Assembly (NCBI RefSeq): GCF_009830285.1
Contig: NZ_WUQX01000001.1
Location: 372,501 to 436,500 of the forward strand
DNA: 64,000 bases
DNA from: Sporofaciens musculi
GTDB taxonomy: Bacteria > Bacillota > Clostridia > Lachnospirales > Lachnospiraceae
Direction of reading: 5' to 3'
Positions within the stretch are counted from its first letter, which is position 1; each line of letters starts with the position of its first letter. Below, piece after piece: positions 32,931-41,236 of this stretch. The notes beneath the pieces were generated by a model. It was not told where the DNA came from. It did no database searches and was given only the letters and a program-made list of their open reading frames with translations. Both the position numbers and the translations under genes were made by a program.

Positions 32931-34339
32931 TGCCGGAATATGGAAAAAGAGCTTGGGATTGGGAAGAAAAAAAGTATTGTGGAGAAGTGACGGCTTATTT
33001 GAGCTTGATTTTCATCCTTTTGATTACTTTTATCGGCGGGATTATGGAGAGTGCATCTGTCCAGCTTGCGAAAAATTACCGAAGAACAGATACAAATCGA
33101 GCGATGGAATGTGTATTTGCAGAATACCAGAAGGAGCTTTTAGAAAAATATGATATCTTTGCCTTAGACGGCAGTTATGAGACGGGACAGTATACAGAGA
33201 AGAATGTGACAGAGCGCTTGGAGTATTATGGTGAGGGTAGGTTAGAGCATGAAGTGAAGAAAATTCAGTTTCTAACTGATAAAGGATGTAGGAGCTTTTT
33301 AAACCAGGTTTCAGCATATATGAAGCATAAATATGGATTGGATGCCATGAAGGATCTGCTTGGAATGACCTCTGAGTGGGGGCGGCAGGAGGATAGCGCA
33401 CAGGCTTATGTAAAAGAGGAAAATTCATGGCACGAGAGCATGGACGGTCTGCTAAAGGAAAACGAAGCTGAACTGCCCAGGGAGAATAATCCCATTGACC
33501 ACATAGGGCAGTTGAAGAAGACGCCTTTATTGACGCTGGTAATGCCAAAGGGCAAGGCTATATCAGAAAAGCGTGTAAAAAGCAGAGAAATGTTAGAGGT
33601 CAGAGAACGGAAGCAGGGATATGGCAATTTTTCGGAGGCTGAAGAAAAGAACGGAAATTTGTCCTCTCTGCTGTTTGGGGAATATCTTCTTGAGCATTTT
33701 TCAAAGTTTACGGATACAGAGTATACAGGAGGAACGTTGGATTATGAATTAGAGTACATTCTGGCAGGAAAAGACAGTGATAAAGAAAATCTGGAATATA
33801 TAGTCAGAAAATTATTACTTTTCAGATTTGTTCCTAATTATGTATATATCCAGACAGACAGGGAGATGAAGGCTGAGGCAGAGACAGCGGCATTAGCATT
33901 ATGTACCCTTCTTGCGGTTCCTGCCATTACGGAGGCAGCAGCCCAGGGAATTCTGTTGGCGTGGGCATATGGGGAATCAATTATGGATATCCGGTCTTTG
34001 CTGAAAGGAAGCAGGGTGCCATTGGTGAAGTCAAAGGAGAGCTGGCAATTACAGTTTTCTAAACTGCTTACTCTTGGAACAAAGGAGGATGTGAGTGAGG
34101 GAAGGGATGATGAAAATGGGCTTGGATATTCGGAATATCTTCGTATGTTGTTGTTCTTAACAAATACGGAGGTGACAGCGTTACGGACACTTGGAGTCAT
34201 AGAGCAGAATATGAGAAAGGTCTATGGTCAGGCATATTTTCGGGCGGATTTTTGTATCAGCAGGATGGAGATAGGGTCGGTTTGCAGCTTGAGAAGAGGC
34301 GTACGTTATCAGTTTAAAACTTACTATGCTTATCAGTGA
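32930..34339 (+). CDS. DUF5702-like pilus-locus protein
   Basis: 469 residues, started by the ATG in the overlapping TGATG at the pilin stop (32928-32932), which suggests coupled translation. A basic N-terminus, a membrane helix near residues 23-45 (VTAYLSLIFILLITFIGGIM) resembling the pseudopilin helix, a large outer region with ECVFAEYQKELLEKYDIFAL and a mid-protein AALALCTLLAVPAITEAA stretch. The layout and locus position match the Lachnospiraceae proteins annotated as DUF5702; the call is from context and general pattern. Possibly a large minor pseudopilin. Confidence 0.65.
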   Translation: MPEYGKRAWDWEEKKYCGEVTAYLSLIFILLITFIGGIMESASVQLAKNYRRTDTNRAMECVFAEYQKELLEKYDIFALDGSYETGQYTEKNVTERLEYYGEGRLEHEVKKIQFLTDKGCRSFLNQVSAYMKHKYGLDAMKDLLGMTSEWGRQEDSAQAYVKEENSWHESMDGLLKENEAELPRENNPIDHIGQLKKTPLLTLVMPKGKAISEKRVKSREMLEVRERKQGYGNFSEAEEKNGNLSSLLFGEYLLEHFSKFTDTEYTGGTLDYELEYILAGKDSDKENLEYIVRKLLLFRFVPNYVYIQTDREMKAEAETAALALCTLLAVPAITEAAAQGILLAWAYGESIMDIRSLLKGSRVPLVKSKESWQLQFSKLLTLGTKEDVSEGRDDENGLGYSEYLRMLLFLTNTEVTALRTLGVIEQNMRKVYGQAYFRADFCISRMEIGSVCSLRRGVRYQFKTYYAYQ

Positions 34340-34451
34340 CGAAGATGTTTAGATGAAAAGGCAGAGGCGGATACAGATGCCCTTTCGGGTATCAGAATTA
34401 ATCCAGAAAACAGACGTGTTAAATCAAATAGAAAGGAGAAGGATTCGTACG

Positions 34452-35258
34452 ATGAAAAGTAAAACACTCCCCTCATATTTAAAAAATTCTTATCTGTCTG
34501 GAAGGGTATCTGTATCCGCCTCTAAAGAAGCTAGTATAACGGTTGAGGCGGCTATAGCAGTTCCAATTTTTTTTCTGGCAGTGGTGAGTCTTATATATCT
34601 GATGGAAATCATGGCCATCCAGACTGCTATGCGTTCTGGTCTGCAATATGCGGGAAGGAAGGCGTCGGAGGAAGCTTGTGTAATTACAATGATTATGCCT
34701 TCCCGATTAGAGAGGGATGTGGTGCAGGCAGTTGGTGCAGAACGGCTAGACAGAAGTATCGTAATCGGTGGAAGCGGCGGAGTCAGGTGTAATGGCTCGC
34801 ATATATCTTCACGAACGGGAATCGGAGAATTGGAAGTTACATATCAGGTGGGGTTGCCGATTCCAATGTTTGGCGTACCTCCTTTAAAATATCAGGAGAA
34901 AATGCGTATCAAGGCATGGAGCGGATATGAGAAGCCAGGATTTGGGTCAAATCGTGAGGATACAGTTTATGTTACAGACACCGGTATGGTCTATCATAGG
35001 GATTATCACTGTACATATTTAGAGTTATCCATTCATATGGTTCCATCAGGAAACATTGAAGATCTGAGAAATCAAAGCGGAGGAAAATATTATCCATGTG
35101 AGCGCTGTATGAGAAATGGGGGAAATGGGGTGTATATCACTAATACAGGGGATCGGTACCACAATTCGTTGTCATGCAGCGGATTAAAACGAACGGTCTA
35201 TGCCGTTTTACTGTCTGAAGTCGTCGGAAAGGGGGCCTGCTCCAGATGTGGAAGGTAA
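34452..35258 (+). CDS. TadE-like pseudopilin with two zinc-type C-terminal motifs
   Basis: About 268 residues from ATG 34452 (AAAGGAG at 34432; an upstream ATG at 34353 has no good site). After a 27-residue leader comes the pseudopilin helix EASITVEAAIAVPIFFLAVV. The C-terminal third has two copies of a TG..YH....C..L...C..C pattern: VYVTDTGMVYHRDYHCTYL with YYPCERC, then VYITNTGDRYHNSLSCSGL with GACSRC. Such modules bind a metal, as in Ada-like zinc domains. Two in a minor pilin is unusual. The stop overlaps the TadV start. Confidence 0.78.
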   Translation: MKSKTLPSYLKNSYLSGRVSVSASKEASITVEAAIAVPIFFLAVVSLIYLMEIMAIQTAMRSGLQYAGRKASEEACVITMIMPSRLERDVVQAVGAERLDRSIVIGGSGGVRCNGSHISSRTGIGELEVTYQVGLPIPMFGVPPLKYQEKMRIKAWSGYEKPGFGSNREDTVYVTDTGMVYHRDYHCTYLELSIHMVPSGNIEDLRNQSGGKYYPCERCMRNGGNGVYITNTGDRYHNSLSCSGLKRTVYAVLLSEVVGKGACSRCGR

Positions 35259-35683
35259 GTCAGTGCATAAGTATGGTTTTGCTGGCAGGGCTATCCATTA
35301 CAGATATTCATTCCCGAAGAATACCAGTTATCGTTCTGATTTCTGGTAATCTGGCAGCGCTGTGCTATCAGATTTATATCGCAAAAGAGGATGTATTTGT
35401 GCTGGCGGGAGGAATAGGAGTAGGATTATTATTTCTGTTAGTCAGTAGGGTTACAAGAGAGGGAATGGGATATGGGGATAGCTGGACGATACTTATTTTA
35501 GGAATTTACCTTGGCTTGTGGAAGCTGTTAGAAGTTCTTTTGGCAGCATTTCTATTCCTTGGGATAGCAGCAATTATTTGTCTTTCTTTAAAGAAAATAT
35601 CGAGAGAATATAAGCTTCCATTTATTCCCTTTTTGGCAGCAGGATATCTGTTCAGTATTTTAACAGGAGGGATGAACGGATGA
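35246..35683 (+). CDS. TadV/CpaA-type prepilin peptidase
   Basis: 145 residues, about six membrane helices, with the two catalytic aspartates of the A24 family: SITDIHSRRIP near residue 20 and EGMGYGDSW near residue 77 (GxGD motif). No methyltransferase domain, as in TadV. It should cut the leaders of the Flp1 pilin and the TadE-like proteins. Begins inside the end of the previous gene (13-base overlap) and overlaps the next start by four bases. Confidence 0.88.
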   Translation: MWKVSQCISMVLLAGLSITDIHSRRIPVIVLISGNLAALCYQIYIAKEDVFVLAGGIGVGLLFLLVSRVTREGMGYGDSWTILILGIYLGLWKLLEVLLAAFLFLGIAAIICLSLKKISREYKLPFIPFLAAGYLFSILTGGMNG

Positions 35684-36078
35684 AAGATTACAAAGTACAG
35701 GCAAGCATGACGGTAGAAATGTCATTTCTTATGCCTATGATTCTGTTCCTGATTATGGGATGTATTTTGGCAGTATTTTATTATCATGACAAAAATATAT
35801 TGTCTGGTGCTGCATATGAGACGGCCGTTGTTGGTAGTACGAAGGCAAGGGAAAAGGAGGGCATAAAGGAGGGGGAATTGGAGACGCTTTTTTATCAAAG
35901 GGCAAAGGATAAATGTATTATGTTTGTCAACTTGCAGGTATCAGTCAGGGCAGGGAAAGAAGAGATTGAAGTCGTTGCAGGCGCATCAAGGAAATATATG
36001 AAAATTTCGGTTGCCAAAAGAGCGGCGGTTACAGAGCCAGAGAAAAAAATCAGGGATTTGAGACGTATTAAAGGATAG
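35680..36078 (+). CDS. TadE-like minor pseudopilin
   Basis: 132 residues with a short leader (KDYKVQAS) and the hydrophobic helix MTVEMSFLMPMILFLIMGCI carrying the Glu typical of pseudopilins, followed by a small outer domain with a basic end. Start overlaps the TadV stop (ATGA). Probably inserted into the pilus or its base. Confidence 0.78.
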   Translation: MKDYKVQASMTVEMSFLMPMILFLIMGCILAVFYYHDKNILSGAAYETAVVGSTKAREKEGIKEGELETLFYQRAKDKCIMFVNLQVSVRAGKEEIEVVAGASRKYMKISVAKRAAVTEPEKKIRDLRRIKG

Positions 36079-36117
36079 AAAATATTGATCAGAGAGGATG
36101 GAGAGGTGATTTCTTAA

Positions 36118-36861
36118 ATGGAACGTAAGATTACGATTGAGGAGGAGATTTTCTATAAAGAAGATTATCAGATTCGTATGCTAAAGGCAAATAATTTAAA
36201 CGGAATATTGAAGATGGGAGGCAGAGGAGTTAATCAGAACAGCTATTATGATTATGACGTCAGCGGAAAGATTTCAATGAAAGCGATGTTTGAAAGAAGT
36301 AAGATAAATGCAGAAGACATAAAAATGTTTCTTAGAGATTTAAAGAATGTGGTAAAAGAGGTGGAAACTTTTTTGTTAAATATCCATTGTATCCTGTTGA
36401 AACCAGAGTATATCTTTTATGAGGAGGGAAAGTATTTCTTCTGTTATTATCCATTGGCAAAGCAAGAGCTGTGGGAGGAATTTCACGAATTAACAGAGTA
36501 TTTTGTGAAACAGGCGGATTATCAGGAGCAGGAATGTGTTCGTATGGTATTTCTTTTACATAAGAAGACAATGGATGAAAATTACAGTTTGGAGAAGCTG
36601 GCGGCAGAATGTATGAAAACTTTGCAGGAGGATGGAGATGCAGCAGAAGAACATCAGAAAAAAGCTGGCGATAAAGACAGAGAAGACATGGAAGAAGATT
36701 TGCAGGGGAGAGACTGGATTACCGAACAGGAAATTGGAAGTGGGGTTATGAGAGAAACGGATACGGTGTGGGCGCCTGTCAAAAAGCTTCTGAATAAGCG
36801 CAGGAAATCAAAATGGGGAGATTGGGATGGATTGCATATCGAAGAAGAAGATTTTTCCTGA
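36118..36861 (+). CDS. DUF6382-like cytoplasmic protein
   Basis: 247 residues, no signal peptide. The N-terminal 165 residues (IFYKEDYQIRMLKANNLNGI, LKNVVKEVETFLLNIHCILL, YIFYEEGKYFFCYYPLAKQE) match the DUF6382 pattern found in Tad loci of Lachnospiraceae, usually followed by an FHA domain. Here the rest is a charged disordered tail and no FHA domain is seen, so the protein may be shortened. Last gene of the pilus operon; it may link the machine to phospho-signalling. Confidence 0.65.
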   Translation: MERKITIEEEIFYKEDYQIRMLKANNLNGILKMGGRGVNQNSYYDYDVSGKISMKAMFERSKINAEDIKMFLRDLKNVVKEVETFLLNIHCILLKPEYIFYEEGKYFFCYYPLAKQELWEEFHELTEYFVKQADYQEQECVRMVFLLHKKTMDENYSLEKLAAECMKTLQEDGDAAEEHQKKAGDKDREDMEEDLQGRDWITEQEIGSGVMRETDTVWAPVKKLLNKRRKSKWGDWDGLHIEEEDFS

Positions 36862-36945
36862 GAGATTTTTCCTAAAAGTGATAATGACTTTGGTGTTTAG
36901 ATATGTTACAATAATTTTGTCAGATATAGGAAGGAGGCGGCAGCT

Positions 36946-37422
36946 ATGAAATTAGATAAGGAAGATTTGTTGGCTATATCAGATTTACTTGATGAAAACA
37001 TGAGTTCCGCGTTACGACCGATAAAAGATGAGCTTCGAGAAGTGAAAGAGAAAGTATACGATTTGGGAGAAGACCTTGAAGGGGTAAAAGAAAGACTTGA
37101 GAGGGTAGAGGAAAAAGTTAAGAGGTTGGAGGAAAAAGTAGAGCAGGTAGGGGAAAAAGTTAAGAGGTTGGAGGAAAAAGTAGAGCAGGAAATCGAGAGG
37201 GTAAATGAAAGGCTCGATAATGTAGATAATAGACTTCATTCTGTAGAACTACATATTGAAAATGTTACAGATAAGAACATCCAGTTATTGGCAGAAAATT
37301 ATGTCCCTGCGGCTAAGAGATATGAGAGAGCATCTGCTGAAATGGAAGGAATGAAGGCAGACATTGAGATTATAAAGGTAGTAATTGCAGACCACAGTAA
37401 GAAGCTAAGTGTATTTGCCTAA
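36946..37422 (+). CDS. Coiled-coil protein of unknown function
   Basis: 158 residues, almost wholly heptad coiled coil from residue 15 to 105 (LREVKEKVYDLGEDLEGVKE, VKRLEEKVEQVGEKVKRLEE). A 42-bp unit is repeated in tandem at 37111-37194, encoding two copies of the EKVKRLEEKVEQ segment. There is no membrane segment. GGAAGGAGG precedes ATG 36946. Short genes of this sort are common in Firmicutes and vary in repeat number. No function can be assigned. Confidence 0.65.
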   Translation: MKLDKEDLLAISDLLDENMSSALRPIKDELREVKEKVYDLGEDLEGVKERLERVEEKVKRLEEKVEQVGEKVKRLEEKVEQEIERVNERLDNVDNRLHSVELHIENVTDKNIQLLAENYVPAAKRYERASAEMEGMKADIEIIKVVIADHSKKLSVFA

Positions 37423-37521
37423 TTTATTGCTAAGAAAAATTAAGTGATATAGGTTACTTTATCAGGAAGAATATGATATACTATGCAGGAATAATGAGGA
37501 CATATACTGGAAGGTGACTTT

Positions 37522-38139
37522 GTGATACATAGAAATAGAATAAATGCCCCATGTACTGTTATATTGGCAGTAATGAATGTGCTCGTATTCTTTGCACTTA
37601 CTTTACAGGGAATGACAGAGGATGGGACGTTCTTATTAGAGCATGGGGCTATGTTTGTTCCCAAGGTAGTGGAGGATGGGGAATATTACCGTTTATTTAC
37701 CAGTATGTTTCTGCATTTTGGATTTGAACATCTGATGAATAATATGGTAACACTAGTATTGCTGGGATGGAATTTGGAGATTGAAGTAGGGAAGATTAAA
37801 TTCCTGTTAATCTATATTCTTAGTGGTCTGGGCGGCAATATTCTGTCTGCATGGTATGAAGTTCGGACAATGGATTATACTATTTCAGCAGGGGCATCGG
37901 GGGCGATTTATGGGATCATCGGTGCGTTATTATACATAGCAATGCGTAATCGTGGACGGATTGGGGATATCTCTGGCAAAGGGCTTGTATTTATGCTCAT
38001 CATCAGTCTGTATTACGGATTTACCAGTAGTAGTGTGGATAATTTGGCACATATTGGCGGTCTGGCAATAGGTTTTGTGTCAGGAATACTTCTGTACTGG
38101 AAGTGCAATCGTAAAGACAGTGCCTTTTCCAAGAGTTGA
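37522..38139 (+). CDS. Rhomboid-family intramembrane serine protease
   Basis: 205 residues with about six membrane helices. The catalytic serine is in SAGASGAIYGIIGALLY near residue 127 and the histidine in NLAHIGGLAIGFVSG near residue 178; HFGFEHLMNNM near residue 67 matches the rhomboid HxxxN region. Substrate unknown. The start is GTG 37522 after GGAAGGTG. Its last 60 bases overlap, in antisense, the 3' end of the histidine-kinase gene on the other strand. Confidence 0.87.
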   Translation: MIHRNRINAPCTVILAVMNVLVFFALTLQGMTEDGTFLLEHGAMFVPKVVEDGEYYRLFTSMFLHFGFEHLMNNMVTLVLLGWNLEIEVGKIKFLLIYILSGLGGNILSAWYEVRTMDYTISAGASGAIYGIIGALLYIAMRNRGRIGDISGKGLVFMLIISLYYGFTSSSVDNLAHIGGLAIGFVSGILLYWKCNRKDSAFSKS

Positions 38140-38826
38140 TTTTACCTGTATGGAGCCGCCATGAGCTGTAATAATCCGTCTGGTAATTGCAAGCCCAAGA
38201 CCTGTTCCGTTTTTCTTATGTGTTACAAATGGTTCAAAGATGGAAGACATATCATTAGTATCGATTCCGGAGCCGTTGTCTGTAATCGAGATGTGAATTG
38301 TATGTTCACTATAATCTGCGTCCAGTCGGATTGAAGGAGATTCTGAATCTGAGATGACAGCATCTTTCGCATTACTCAGAAGATTCAAAAGGGTCTGTTT
38401 TAGTTTAACAGGATCAACCATGACTGACGGCAGGTCGGAGGCAATTCTGGAAGTGAATTCGATATTAGTATCCAGAATAGATGATGCAAACGACAGAACA
38501 AGAGCTTTAAGGAAGGAAATAGCATCAATTCTGACGAGGGATAGTTTCGTACTATTGTTATAGGAAGAAAGCTCCTCCAATAGCTGATTCATGTATTCAA
38601 TATCTTGATGCAGGGAAGTCCAGTGACGGAATTCCAAAACTTCAGGGTGTTGTGCTTCAATTAATTGAAGTGTACTGTATACAAGAGTTAAGGGGTTCCG
38701 AATCTCATGGCTAATGGCGTTGATTTCCATACGATGAGACTTCAGAAGTCTTGTGAGAAGTTCTTTTTTATCAGGACTTTCCTCCATGATTTGTTGTAAT
38801 TTGTCGTAATCTGCTGCTGAAAACAT
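38080..38826 (-). CDS. Soluble sensor histidine kinase
   Basis: 248 residues with a HisKA domain (AISHEIRNPLTLVYSTLQLI, phospho-His near residue 39) and a HATPase_c domain (LLNLLSNAKDAVISD N-box, ITDNGSGID, FEPFVTHKKNGTGLGLAITR G-boxes). No membrane helix and no recognisable sensor domain: only about 30 residues precede HisKA. This form resembles the catalytic core of sporulation kinases. No response regulator is adjacent. Convergent and overlapping with the rhomboid gene. Confidence 0.9.
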   Translation of the reverse strand: MFSAADYDKLQQIMEESPDKKELLTRLLKSHRMEINAISHEIRNPLTLVYSTLQLIEAQHPEVLEFRHWTSLHQDIEYMNQLLEELSSYNNSTKLSLVRIDAISFLKALVLSFASSILDTNIEFTSRIASDLPSVMVDPVKLKQTLLNLLSNAKDAVISDSESPSIRLDADYSEHTIHISITDNGSGIDTNDMSSIFEPFVTHKKNGTGLGLAITRRIITAHGGSIQVKSTLGKGTVFTIALPVQKYS

Positions 38827-38910
38827 AGTATTTACCGCCTTTCTGAATTAACAGTTTAGCATTGGCGGGTGAAATAATCAATTATTTTTTTAAGAAAGGG
38901 TGATATAGAT

Positions 38911-39318
38911 ATGAAGGACGAGAATTGCATATTCTGTAAACTCGCAAATGGGGACATACCCACAGCTACTTTATATGAGGACAAAGATTTTCGGGTAATC
39001 TTGGATGTAAGTCCGGCATCAAAGGGTCATGCATTGATTATTCCTAAGGAGCATTATGCGAATCTGTATGAACTTGATGATGAATTGGCATCAAAGATAT
39101 TGGTATTGGCTAAGAAGATGATCACAAAACTTACGGATATTCTTGGCTGTGACGGCTATAATATTGTTCAGAATAATGGAGAAGCGGCTGGTCAGACCGT
39201 ATTTCATTTTCATTTGCATATGATTCCAAGGTATAAGAATGATAGCGTTGGATTAAGCTGGAAGATGGGAAAACTGACCGAAGAGGATAAAGAGGAATTA
39301 CTGGCTAAGATAAAATAG
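38911..39318 (+). CDS. HIT family nucleotide-binding hydrolase
   Basis: 135 residues with the histidine triad HFHLHMIPR near residue 98 and the N-terminal CIFCKLANGDIP motif that holds a zinc in many members. Histidine-triad proteins hydrolyse nucleoside phosphoramidates and similar substrates. AGAAAGGGTG before ATG 38911. Followed after 27 bases by the sigma-factor gene. Confidence 0.92.
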   Translation: MKDENCIFCKLANGDIPTATLYEDKDFRVILDVSPASKGHALIIPKEHYANLYELDDELASKILVLAKKMITKLTDILGCDGYNIVQNNGEAAGQTVFHFHLHMIPRYKNDSVGLSWKMGKLTEEDKEELLAKIK

Positions 39319-39345
39319 TTTAAGGAAGCGAAGGATGAGTAGTAA

Positions 39346-39906
39346 GTGGAAGTTGAGTTAATAACAAAAGCAGACTTCAATGTAATTTACGAAGAAAATT
39401 TTGATCGAGTATATAAAGCGGCAGTAAAATATTCCGGAAATCACCATTCGGCAGAAGAAATTGTACAGAATGTATTTATGAAGTTATTTACGAACATGGA
39501 TAATGTTGAGAAAGAAGCAGCCAAGGCGTGGCTGCTTCTGACGACAAAGTACATGGCCCTGAATCTGAAAAGAGATCGTAAAAAAGAGTGTCTGATGGAA
39601 GATATGGAGGGTGAAGCCGAGGTGAGACTCTCAGAATCTGTGGAAAATCCGGAAGAATTCTTTGAGAGAAAGATAAAAGATCAGCAGTTTATGGAATTGA
39701 AGAAAGGAATATTTGAGGCATTGTACGAAAAGAACCCCAGGTGGTATGAAGCCATTACGATTACATATGTTTTAGAAAAGCCGCAGAAAGAGGTTGCGGA
39801 AAATATGGAAGTGACGCTGGATGTTCTGCATAGTATATTGTATCGGGCAAAGAAGTGGATACGCGAGAATTACGCAGAAGAGTATGCTCACTTGAATAAA
39901 GCGTAA
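39346..39906 (+). CDS. Sigma-70 family (ECF-like) RNA polymerase sigma factor
   Basis: 186 residues with a region 2-like part (FDRVYKAAVKYSGNHHSAEE, NVFMKLFTNM, AKAWLLLTTKYMALN) and a region 4-like helix-turn-helix (AITITYVLEKPQKEVAENME then TLDVLHSILYRAKKWIR). Start codon GTG 39346. The likely partner is the membrane protein at 41237, which has the shape of an anti-sigma factor but is now separated from it by the inverted murG gene. A terminator follows directly. Confidence 0.8.
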   Translation: MEVELITKADFNVIYEENFDRVYKAAVKYSGNHHSAEEIVQNVFMKLFTNMDNVEKEAAKAWLLLTTKYMALNLKRDRKKECLMEDMEGEAEVRLSESVENPEEFFERKIKDQQFMELKKGIFEALYEKNPRWYEAITITYVLEKPQKEVAENMEVTLDVLHSILYRAKKWIRENYAEEYAHLNKA

Positions 39907-39937
39907 AACAGGTGCCGGTACTGACACCTGTTTTTTG
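39907..39937 (+). terminator. Sigma-factor gene terminator
   Basis: ACAGGTG pairs with CACCTGT, followed by TTTTTT, beginning right at the stop codon. Confidence 0.88.
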
Positions 39938-40008
39938 TCTTTGAGTATCGACATTTTTCGACGAAATGCGTTATTATACGTGTCTATACGGAACGAATGG
40001 CTATAAAA

Positions 40009-41076
40009 CTATTTATTAGCGGCAGTTTCAATTAGGTCTATGATTGTATCGATAGAATTCTGCTGAGGAGAATTCTTCATGGCATCTATGTAAGAAGTTC
40101 GGTTCTTATATAATGACATAATGGAATTAAGAAGCGACTCTTTACTAAGTGATTCTTCTTCCAGAACGATACTGTAGCCCTGACGTTCAAATGATCGGGC
40201 GTTCAAAATCTGGTCACCACGGCTTGCATTGACAGAAAGCGGAATCAGAAGATTCGGCTTGTGGAGTGCAAGCAGTTCACAGATGGCGTTAGCTCCGGCT
40301 CTGGAGATTACGATATCTGTTAAGGCAAAGAGATCTTTTAACTCCTCTTTGACGTATTCAAATTGGGCATAACCTTCCATGCCCTTGAGGGATTCGTCAA
40401 GCTTTCCTTTGCCGCATAGATGGATGACCTGGAATGTTTTTAAAAGTTCGGGCAGGACACTTCGTACTGCCTCGTTTACTGCCACGGAACCAAGACTTCC
40501 GCCGACAACCATGATTACAGGTTTGTCGGAAGTGAATTTAAGGAATTCTTTAGCTTTATATTTGTCACCAGACAATAACTCCTGCCGGATTGGTGAACCT
40601 GTCAAGATAGCCTTTCCCTCTGGAAGATGTGTCAAAGTCTCTGGGAAATTACAGCAGACTTTGGTTGCGGAAGGGATAGACAGCTTGTTTGCAAGACCAG
40701 GCGTCATATCAGATTCATGAATGATGGTTGGTACATGACGACCCTTGCCCGCCAGTACGACAGGAACAGAGACAAATCCACCCTTGGAAAAGATAACGTC
40801 AGGATTCAGTATCTTTACCAATTTTTTTGCTTCGCCTAATCCCTTGATTACGCGAAATGGGTCCGTAAAATTCTGAATACTAAAATACCGGCGCAATTTT
40901 CCAGAAGATATTCCATGATAAGGAATTCCAAACTGTTCGATTAACTCCTTTTCAATGCCATGGTAGGAACCAATATAGTGAATATCATATTGTAATTCTT
41001 TGAGCCGTGGCAAGAGAGCAATATTAGGTGTTACGTGGCCTGCGGTGCCGCCGCCAGTTAAGATAATGCGTTTCAT
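40009..41076 (-). CDS. murG: UDP-GlcNAc:undecaprenyl-PP-MurNAc-pentapeptide GlcNAc transferase MurG
   Basis: 355 residues, GT28 fold. Residues 1-160 hold the acceptor domain with LTGGGTAGHVTPN near residue 6 and IHESDMTPGLANK; the C-terminal domain holds VMVVGGSLGSVAVNEAV and ISRAGANAICELLALHKPN for UDP-GlcNAc. It makes lipid II on the inner membrane face. GGGAGGTC before ATG 41076 fixes the start; an upstream in-frame ATG at 41124 lacks a site. It stands alone here, outside the usual cell-division cluster, so a second murG may exist in the genome. Confidence 0.93.
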   Translation of the reverse strand: MKRIILTGGGTAGHVTPNIALLPRLKELQYDIHYIGSYHGIEKELIEQFGIPYHGISSGKLRRYFSIQNFTDPFRVIKGLGEAKKLVKILNPDVIFSKGGFVSVPVVLAGKGRHVPTIIHESDMTPGLANKLSIPSATKVCCNFPETLTHLPEGKAILTGSPIRQELLSGDKYKAKEFLKFTSDKPVIMVVGGSLGSVAVNEAVRSVLPELLKTFQVIHLCGKGKLDESLKGMEGYAQFEYVKEELKDLFALTDIVISRAGANAICELLALHKPNLLIPLSVNASRGDQILNARSFERQGYSIVLEEESLSKESLLNSIMSLYKNRTSYIDAMKNSPQQNSIDTIIDLIETAANK

Positions 41077-41236
41077 AATGACCTCCCAATCTTGATAAAG
41101 CATAGAACGTTGTCTGTATGACAATCTGTTATAATTATATTATACGTTTAGAAGTGATTTGGTCAAGAGAAAGAAGAAGATTTAGGGATATACATACAGT
41201 ATATAAGGTTGCATATATTTAATGAGAGGGATAATG

